The notes under the pieces were generated by a model. It made no database searches. It was not told the DNA's origin and worked only from the letters and a program-made list of their open reading frames with translations. Of a stretch of 64,000 bases of DNA, positions 50,766 to 64,000 are shown piece after piece; position 1 is the first letter of the stretch; each line of letters starts with the position of its first letter. Where the stretch lies: NCBI GenBank assembly GCA_018881555.1, contig JACAXG010000130.1, forward strand, positions 310,001-374,000, read 5' to 3'. The position numbers and the translations under genes are program-made. The stretch is from Amblyornis subalaris. Lineage: Eukaryota; Chordata; Aves; Passeriformes; Ptilonorhynchidae.

Positions 50766-52252
50766 TTTGTGGTAGTTTCTTACAAAGGAAGTTGTGCATT
50801 AATTATCCTTTGTGTTGTGGAAGTGTCAGTAAATCTGTGCACACACAAGAGACTTAGCAGTTCCAGCTCTGCCCGGGATCAAGGCAGAAACAGGACAAAA
50901 TGGACCTTTCTTAAATTTGGTTGTTTCTTGTGGGCAAATGACTCTACATTTATGTGCACTAAGGGTGCTGGATCCCACATCCCACGGATTCAGTGGATTG
51001 ACCTTCCTTTACACCTCCTGGTTATCAGCACAGTCCCTTATATTCCAGGCTCCAGGATCTCCTTGAGCCTGAAGTGGTTCTGTGTGCCCAGGCAAACAGC
51101 ACACCAAGCTTATTTAAAAATATCCCAGAAAAAGTAGCCTTTTTTAGCCAATGCAAATAAAACAGCATCCTCACTCCCGAGCAGATTCCCAGGAATGCCT
51201 TTTAACAGGAGTTTTTAAGCATCACAGAAAGTGNCTGGAGAGNTTTNGGNTNTGGATGGGATGGTCCACAGCAAATGCCAATCTGGATTTCTCCCATGGG
51301 AAGCTGTTACATCCTCAAGTGTGGAGTGGGCTGAGCATAGTCAGGACAGGAAAAGGCCAAAAGGATGAGCCAGGATCGTGGTTTAATTAAAATAAATAAA
51401 AATAAAGAGCAGTCTCCCCCTGCTCCCCAAGGATTTCAGGCAGGGAAGGTTTGACTTCCTGACCTGTCACCAGACCTGTACCTTTATTTTTAGATTGCTC
51501 TTTCATCTTCCTCACCCTCCCAACTGTGACTGTTACACATACTCAACCTGAGCACTTCTCCCAAAAATAACTATTTCAGGGCATGTCTGGCAAATAAATT
51601 ACTTATTTAAACTGTCAGCATAGCTTTAAATGTCACTTGCAGATGTTGCTTTAGATGTGACTTGGTTCTGGTGCAGGAGGAGGTGTTTATGTGTTGGATT
51701 CTAAGCACCAAAGTTCATCATGGCTTGGAATTTTGAGTCATGAGTGTTTTCGTGATCCAAACTATTCCACTTGAGTTGTTTTTGTTTGAATTAGGGCTAT
51801 TTACAGCTGCCATTAATAACCAGTGTTTTATTCCAGATAAACAGTTGAGCTGGCCCAGCAATAAAGAGCAATCTGGAAGTTGCAGGCTGGTGACACGAGA
51901 ACTTTTTTTTCATCTTATGAATTAGTGATTTTGCCATAACAAGAGTTTCCAGTGCCCTATTTTTGGATGTGGAGATAATGATTTTCTGGTGGGAGTTGCA
52001 GAAATCCGAGTGCAGTTTATCAGGAGCTCACTGGCCTGGCTCCTTGGTGTAATATTTCCCACTTGCAGGGAGAGAGGGTCGAAGTTTTAGCTGAATGAAA
52101 GCAAACTTTGTGCAACAAAGAGACCCAGCTGCGAGAGTTTTGTTTCCTTTAAAACATCTTTGGGTGTTTTTTGTATTACTTCAATTCTTGACTAAAAGCA
52201 AGAAGTACTACGAAAAAAAAATATGAAATGTGATTTTACCCACTGTCCTTGA

Positions 52253-57162
<4,910 letters not shown>

Positions 57163-57290
57163 GTACGTGGCCTCCTCGGGGGGTTGTCCCGTGTTTCCAG
57201 CCTTGGAAATCCCTGCTGGCTGTTTTTAAATGGTCCTTTTACAGGTCTGCTTGTTCAAGTCGAGTTTACCCCGGTGAAAAGCGGACCTAG
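57163..57290 (+). CDS. MBD5: possible read-through C-terminus of a short MBD5 isoform
   Basis: If the donor at 57163 is not used, the MBD5 frame continues for 42 codons (the first shared with exon base 57162) through [17 protein letters not shown] and ends at TAG 57288-57290. That gives an 885-residue protein with the MBD but no PWWP domain. An AATAAA lies only 28 bases after the stop, and two more lie at 57444 and 57497. I recall that a shorter MBD-only isoform has been described for mammalian MBD5, which makes this plausible. The tail has no recognisable domain. It could equally be ordinary intron that is open by chance, since 42 codons is not exceptional. Confidence 0.4.
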
Positions 57291-57317
57291 GTCGTGCTGA
57301 AAGCCACATACTCAAAA

Positions 57318-57502
57318 ATAAAACATAAAGGAAAAAAAAAGCAGTGGTAAACTAAAATATATCTCCCTTTTTCTGGACAAAACCATCCTGGCCTCCTTCC
57401 TGTGACAACTCTTGTTTCTGTTAACTTCCACACACTCTTCATGAATAAAATGCATTCACTTTTGGACATACCCACACCTCTTTTGTCACTTCTCCAAATA
57501 AA
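57318..57502 (+). promoter_or_regulatory. cluster of three intronic polyadenylation signals
   Basis: AATAAA hexamers occur at 57318-57323, 57444-57449 and 57497-57502, all downstream of the read-through stop at 57288. The third is followed at once by a GT/T-rich stretch (TTGGTGTTTTTT), the arrangement expected of a cleavage site with a downstream element. The first is followed by an A-rich run. Use of any of these would end the transcript inside the intron after the large MBD5 exon. AATAAA is common in AT-rich DNA, so this is suggestive only. Confidence 0.4.
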
Positions 57503-58437
57503 TTGGTGTTTTTTGCAGCATGTCCTGCTGTTCCAACCCTGGAACGTTGTGGCTCACCTGGCAGTGCATGTCCGGGTGATCCATGTGTTCTTTCCTGCTG
57601 GTGTTGTCAGAGATCGGAGCAGATCCTAGGANTACCAAAATGTACAAAATAACCCCTTTCCAGGGCCAGCACGAGGGAATGCCGAGCCTGTGTTTGCTTT
57701 TATTGGGATAATTTCACTAAGGTGGTAATTAAATGGTTGAATAAACAGTTGGAGGAGTGCAGAGAGAGATTTCCTGGTGTGTTCATCAGGGAAGATTTGG
57801 AGAGGAAATGGGTTTGCTGCTGTTACTGTCTCAGAGGTGTTTAAAGATCGAAGGGAAACAGCTCAAAAATGNGAATTTCATATGACTATTGCTGGTTGAA
57901 CGAAGTATTGGAAGANGGTACTTGTGTAATTTTTTTATTTTTATTATTCTAATATTGCACCGGTCACAGTGTCTGATGACTTTCAGGGGTTTCTCCCATT
58001 CCTGGGATAAAAAGGTTTCTATTTTCCTTGGCTGGAGTNGTCACAGCAAGCAGCTCTCAATCCTTGGGCAGCTCTTTTGCCTTGTCATGGTGACACAGGG
58101 GGCATTTCCTGATGCAGTGTCTGAGACTTTGTACCCTCTTCTGCACAGAACAAAGATTTGGCTTTGCCTCGGGAGTTTACTTCCCTGTCCCATGAGCACA
58201 GGACACAATCCCTGGAGCAGGAACCCCTCGGGTTCCCACCTGGGCTGAGGTTTCCACCATTCCCAGATGTTCCCGATGGGTTGTTGGTGTTCCTGTGTTA
58301 TTCAGAGCCTGTGCTTGTAATTCCAGTCATCTCCAAGCTGAATTTCTCCCCAGGAAGACAAATGCAACAGAACAAATGTGTCAAAGCCCTGAAGAAAGGT
58401 TCCAACATCAACAGCCAGTTTGGTTCTCATCCCTGTA

Positions 58438-58461
58438 GGAATAGGAATAGGAATAGGAATA
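58438..58461. repeat. GGAATA hexanucleotide microsatellite, four copies
   Basis: Four exact GGAATA units in the intron downstream of the large MBD5 exon. Confidence 0.9.
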
Positions 58462-60030
58462 AATGCATAATCCCACCTGGGAGCTCCTGTGCTGCTCTGG
58501 CATTCCCAACCCCCTGGGGATGGCTGATAGGATTAGAGCAATATAATTATAAAGCCTCAAGTGACACTTAATTCCTTATCTAAAAGATAAAAGGTAGTTC
58601 TGTGTAGGCAAAGAGTGGGAAGCTGGGAATATGTTCCATTCTCTCCTGCTGAAGGGGTTGTTTCTTTAGGCTGGGGCTTGCAGAACACACACCCTGCATT
58701 TAATTATTTTATTCAATATCCATGACTAAGCCTGGAGATGTTTTCTTCTTTAAGATGAAGTTTCAGATTGTGTTTTCATTGTGTTATTCCCTAAAATTCT
58801 GCATAAACCTTCCCTGAGCCTCTTGCCTGAGTCCCCACGGCAGCACAGGGCTCAGGGGTGAGATTCACACCTAATCCAGAGGCTGTGGAAATCCAGAGAG
58901 AGGAATTCTGTTGTATTTCCAGGAGAATGGGAACGTTCTTCCCATGAAACACATTTGAAATGTTGAGTATTTCGTGTTAATAATAACTTTTGAAAATAAA
59001 AGTGAGCTGCCAGCCTGCATTCAGCTCTGTAACAAAACTGGTAAGAGGAATATTGGGAATTATTCTGTGCTAGTTTGGGGCNTGAAGCTGGTGGAAGCCC
59101 CTGTAACTTGAGTTTTCAAGAGCAGTTCAGCTGAGGAAAATGTCTAAAGGATCCTGTCGTGTTCGTATTTCAGTTTGTGGCTTTTTCTTTCCCTTTGTTT
59201 TTAAGTATTTTAATTGCTAAATCTGTTTTCTGTGTCCGTGCCAGCATCCAGAACAGCTCCTCCTCAGAAATAGCTCCTGAGAGAAAAAATACTGTGAATC
59301 CCCACAATTAGCTGGTTATTGCCTAAGCTTTTAATTATATTTTAACCACATGGACCAAGTTTTGTTGTTCTAGCTCTTGGTTTCTTNTTCTACAGATAAT
59401 ATCTTTAGTTTCCAGGTAATTTTCAGTGGGAGTCTGATGGAATTTGGTCTTTTTGTAGGATGGAACTGTGTCACTGGGTGATGTGTTTTACCGNAGGGTT
59501 TGGTTTATTTATTGTTTTCTTGCTGTTACCAAGTGCCAGGAGTCCAGAAGTTCACAGGGTAGAAAATCTGTAGGTAAAAACCAAAACCCCACCAAACAAA
59601 CAAATAAAACAAAATAAAAAGAGAAGCTGANTGAGTTTTGAAAACATAAAAATGGGAATATTCAGTGGAAGTGGGGATGCTCCTGGCTGCATGCACAATT
59701 GAGGAAATCAGAGTTAGGATGTGCTGTTCTGCCTGCTCATGGAAGGTACAGGAATACCAGGAATTTCAAGGGAGGATGGCAGAATTCCTAAGGGTGCCTG
59801 TGGATCAGCCCTGGGGCTGGGAACNCTGGTGTGTTCTAGTATGGATTTCCTCCCCAAAAATCACTTGATATATCCTAGAATTATAAAATCAGTAGAACTT
59901 TTTGCCTCTGGGTTCAGAAGAGTATCTGACACCTTTTTGGGACTTGTTGTGCCTGAGAAAAAACTTATTAATAAACTGAAATCACCCCCAGACAGGATGC
60001 CAAGCAGCTACTCTTCTGATTATAAAGCAT

Positions 60031-60064
60031 TATAATTTATATATTATAAAATATATAAATTATA
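60031..60064. repeat. perfect 15-bp AT inverted repeat
   Basis: TATAATTTATATATT at 60031-60045 is exactly the reverse complement of the bases at 60050-60064, with a 4-base ATAA loop. All bases are A or T. Confidence 0.9.
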
Positions 60065-61749
60065 TATTTAAATATCCTGTTGATTTGGGGTTTATAGGAA
60101 CATCCAGAGGGACTTTTCCCTGCTTGGAAGTGATTATAAGGAATCACTGTTACTTAAATTTTCAGCTTCTTTTTCACACTCTGCCTTAATTTTCCCTTGT
60201 TACTATTTTGGGGAGAGGAAAATGATTATTTTTCTATTCAAATAACAACTGTGAAGAATAAGGAAAATGTTCAGTGCTTGCTTGGACACAGCTTGGGGTT
60301 TTCTGTTGTTTTACCTCTTAAAATTTGAATTTGCCAACAGCTCTTTTGAGTTAACCAGACTTTCACCTGGTTGGTGTTTTAACTGCCATGCAACTCTCTA
60401 GGAATTTATATTGGTGAAAGTTAGAGGATTTGTAAAAAATAATAACAAATTAATATAGAAAGATAAGTCTTATTAAAGATATTATAGTGGAGAAAACCTG
60501 AATTAATTATATGGGATTTCCCACACGTATTTAGCTCTCACCATCTGAAAATGGAACCAGTGGGCAGCTCCAACCCTTGCTACAGGGAGGAGTGGGGATT
60601 ATTGAAGGAAAATAATGCTTTTTATTGAATTTTTAAAAATTAAATTTTAAAAAAGCACCTNATTTTATGGACTTCTGTTGTCCTAGAAATAATTCTGGGC
60701 TTTTTGCCCTTCCCCCGAGATTTTGGGGGCCAACANTCCAGTGTTTTGTTGTAAGTGAAAGAAACTCTGTGATCATGGAGCGTGGTGCCATGGGCAGCAC
60801 AGGAATCATGGGCAGGCAGGTAAATATTCCACAGCAGAGCACATTCCACGGGCATGGAACGCTGCATAGGAGGGGAATTCAGGGTTTTAACTGGTTCTGC
60901 CAAGCTGAGGGGGATGTTTTATTTATTGGCCCATTTTTTGGGATTTCTGTGCTGTCTCGGGGCGCTGCAGGGTCTCGATAAGGACAGCGAGTGACAGCAC
61001 TTTGTGCTTAACTGCTGAGTTATGGTTTCTTTGGAATGGGAGGCACTGTAATAAAGGGGATATCAGATCAAGATCTTCANTGTTCTTCATTCCAAACAGA
61101 AAAGGGAATATAATTGTCAAAATGTATAGCTCTTGCTTCCGAGTGTCCGGGTAAGGGATGGAATAGGGAGTTAGAGCAAGGAAAAGTCCTGGATCTTTAA
61201 GGTCTGAGGTCGTATTTTCCATCAGTGATTACAGTGGGAAAGTGAAGGCTCTGGAAATCACTAATTGAACAATGGCACCACTAATGCAAACTGAGAGTTT
61301 TCATCCCTAACTTGTTATTAATTCCAATTTCACCCTGGTGCTGCAGCAGCTCCGGGAGACCTCGGGCGTGGATGGGTGACCCCGTGAGGGCTGAGGTGTC
61401 ACCAACCATTGGAGCTGTGGTAGTAATTAAAATATCAAGTGATCGTTTGTGCTTTCACACCCTCCTAATCTCAGGGTCGGGCGTGCAGGGAAACTCCACT
61501 CGCACTGGATCTTTTGGGAGGATCCTGCAGATTTCCTGCTGCACTTGCTATGGAATTTCACCCCTGCAGAGGGTGGAAGGGGTGGAGGGTGGAGCAAGGA
61601 GCTCATTGCATGAGCAAGGAGAGAAATGGGAGTTTCCAACAAGGGTTTCCAAGGCTTGAAAGGTTCTAAATTAGAAAAGCAGCCAAGAAAATATCCAATG
61701 TAAAGCAGAGCTGGCTGTGGTTTTACTGGATATGCAGAGAGAGACTTTG

Positions 61750-62017
61750 AACAAGGGCCTGGAGTGACAGGACAATGGGAATGGCTTCCCACTGCCAGAG
61801 GGCAGGGTTGGGTGGGAGATTGGGAAGGAATTGTTCCNTGTGAGGGTGGGGAGGCCCTGGCACAGGTTGCCCAGAGAAGCTGTGGCTGCCCCATCCCCGG
61901 GAGTGACCAAGGCCACGTTGGAGCACCCTGGGATAGTNGAAGGTGTCCCTGCCCATGGAACTGGATAATCCTTNAAGTCCCTTCCAACCCAAACCAGTCC
62001 TGGATTCTGGGGTTCTC
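61750..62017 (+). mobile_element. CR1 LINE fragment inside MBD5 downstream intron
   Basis: Sense copy of about 265 bases: GGAATGGCTTCCCACTGCCA, GGTGGGGAGGCCCTGGCACA, CCTGGGATAGT, CCCTTCCAACCCAAACCAGT. It has three Ns and a deleted TGGATGGGGCTT block. Confidence 0.94.
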
Positions 62018-62984
62018 TGTAAAGCAAGAATTGAGAAAGTGGAATTTATACCGTTTATTTGTGCTCAATTCTCAAAATGTTTCAGTTGTTAATGGCTAAT
62101 GAGCAAGTTCTGACTTTTACTTTTCTAAGTACTTCATACACCAGTTTTAGTGACTATTTCTATTCCACAAATTCCAGCAACTTATTTTTGAGACTGTGNA
62201 AATACTGGGATGTGCAATGGAGAGTTTTTACAGGGAAATGAGTTGTAAAACAGCATTTGCAATATCATTTTCTAATTGGTATGCCTGAAGTGCAGTCCTT
62301 CAGGAAAATGCATCTATAGTTAGGAAGGACAATGCTGAGATATTAATGATAAATATCTTCTGATTTCTTGGAGTGAATCTTCTCGAACACAAACTGATTC
62401 CATNATACCCATTTATTTTATTGTCTCAGCTGAAGAATACCTGTCAAGCAACGCTTCAAAACAAGGAACACAGATAAAACCCACACAGGAAAATGAACCT
62501 GNTTTCTGATGAAAATAGAATAAAAAATGCTCATAAATAAAACCAGTAATAATTTTTTTAATTGCTATCCTATTTATTTGCTCCCACAACGTTTATTTGG
62601 TCCTCTGAGAGAACAACACATCTACTTTTTCTGCATTCTGGGTGTTTCTTCTTTTCACTGCATTGTAAACAGTTCATTTTTTCAACAAGTGGCAGAAGAA
62701 CCTTTGGCAGAGTCTGTGGCTGCAGGAGCTGAGTTTGTCCTGGGCTTTTAGTCTGATTCCTTCATCTTTTTTATTCTACTTTTACCCTAAAGAGCTTCTG
62801 ATTATTAAGGACTGTTAAGCTCACAGGTTCTTGGGTTTCCTGAGTCCAAAATACCACATTTTTATGGAATTGGGGAATCAATGTTGTGATTTCCTTTTGG
62901 CATTGAACTCCTGTTTGTATTTCTCATCCAACACTTCCCAAGTGTCATCTCGGAGCCTGGGAGTGTTCACAGCAAACCCTTTGG

Positions 62985-63024
62985 TGTCGGAGTTTTGGGG
63001 GTGTTGGAATTTTGGGGGTGTTGG
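62985..63024. repeat. 17-base tandem repeat, about 2.4 copies
   Basis: Two 17-base units of the form TGTYGGARTTTTGGGGG start at 62985 and 63002. A partial third begins at 63019. Confidence 0.85.
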
Positions 63025-64000
63025 GATCTTTTTCAGCTGATGCCACTGTGCTTCCCACCATCATCCTGCCCTCTTGGAAAATCCCAGTCAATAAAACACG
63101 TGGGTCTGGATATGAGTTTGGATAAAGGACAGGCCCAAAGGCCAGCCAGAGTGAGCTCCGGGTCAGCACTGCCATGCCTTGGTGTTCCTGCCTATTGGAA
63201 AAGCCTCTTGGCAGGACTTTTCCAGTCCAATTCCTGCTGTGTCAGGTTGGACAGAAGCTGTGGAGGGGAATATTTCTCTGGGTTTTCTTTTCCTGCTGAA
63301 ATCTGCCTGCTCATGCCCTCTCCCAACTCCCAAACTTCTCCACTCTGGATTGAAATAAGGACACATTTTCTTCTTCATATTCTGTATCCATCAAGATTTT
63401 TTTTTGCCTCAGGAGCAATTAATTAATTGCTTAATTAATCTGGAGAAAGGTGTTGAATGCACTCTGCCCCTCTCAGCTCTCCAGAAGCTGTGGGGGATGT
63501 GGGTCACAAAACAGAGCCATTTTCCCCAAAATCCTGGCACCAATTTTCCAACTTTGAGATGTGCTGCACGGCAAAGACTCTTCCATGGGGTCATTTACCT
63601 GAGCAGAATGGAAAACAGGAGCAGAAATAAATTACAAACGGAGATGAGGTCCACTGGAAAATACCAAAACTAGATTTGATATTCAGGAGAGCTCTCTAGA
63701 TAGAATAATTTCCTCATGCCTCAATTAAAAATCTCTCCATGTGCTCCTTAACACATCCAAAAATGAATGGTACAGGTGATGCTTCCATTGAGAATTTCTT
63801 AGAGCTATGGGATGGTCTTTGGGATTTTTCATGATTTTTAAATCCTTGGAGCATTAGTTCTAAATATTGATTTTATTTTTTAAAATAAATAAATAAAATC
63901 TCCTTTTTGTGAGCGAAAAGGTTCTTTGCCCACTCACACAGAGTAGGATTTCCTCTGCTTTATGGTCGTACTTTGCTCTCACCTCCCCTTTTGTTACTTT

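Larger units (their letters stand above)
57291..64000 (+). other. MBD5: MBD5 intron downstream of the large exon, runs off the window
   Basis: No further MBD5 exon is recognisable. The next coding segments of the family (Ser/Leu/Asn/Gln-rich, then the PWWP end) are not found in any frame, so the intron must continue past 64000. It holds one CR1 fragment (61750-62017), a four-copy GGAATA microsatellite at 58438-58461, a perfect 15-bp AT hairpin at 60031-60064 and a two-to-three-copy 17-base repeat at 62985-63024. The rest is unremarkable. Confidence 0.85.

Noticed and set aside
61427..62068. 213-codon minus-strand open frame
   Set aside because: It overlaps the CR1 copy at 61750-62017, contains Ns, and has the CR1-derived peptide seen elsewhere.

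Overview
The window looks like nuclear DNA from a bird, probably a passerine or other neoavian. It is AT-rich, intron-dominated sequence carrying at least 26 fragments of the CR1 LINE family, the dominant interspersed repeat of birds. I recognise no Alu-like or other mammalian SINEs. The one protein-coding gene I can identify has vertebrate exon-intron structure. Single-base Ns mark this as draft assembly.

The gene is MBD5 (methyl-CpG-binding domain protein 5) on the + strand. Four consecutive coding exons are present with correct splice sites and matching phases: 48664-48776, 52315-52417, 52780-52960 and 55030-57162. Together they encode residues 1-843 plus the first base of codon 844. They cover the start codon, the MBD (about residues 11-81, split over three exons) and the long Ser/Pro-rich middle region. 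The remaining exons, including the C-terminal PWWP domain known for this family, must lie beyond 64000. The large exon also reads through its donor for 42 codons to a stop at 57288-57290. Three AATAAA signals follow within about 210 bases, which fits a short PWWP-less isoform ending inside the intron.

Positions 1 to about 48346 are most simply read as the long 5' non-coding part of MBD5. I see one well-formed candidate 5'-UTR exon (16381-16478, holding a complete 19-codon upstream ORF in strong start context) and two weaker ones (22041-22110 and 40972-41029). The rest is intron: CR1 fragments in both orientations, short tandem duplications, AT-rich low-complexity patches and a few CpG-denser islets (2281-2540, 7166-7250, 11150-11460). 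Positions 57291-64000 are downstream intron with one CR1 copy and a perfect AT hairpin.

No tRNA, rRNA, CRISPR or prokaryotic-style system is visible, and I found no convincing novel enzymatic or defence system. The most interesting signals concern MBD5 regulation and evolution: upstream ORFs, intronic polyadenylation, and a GC-rich stretch that has apparently remodelled part of the protein.
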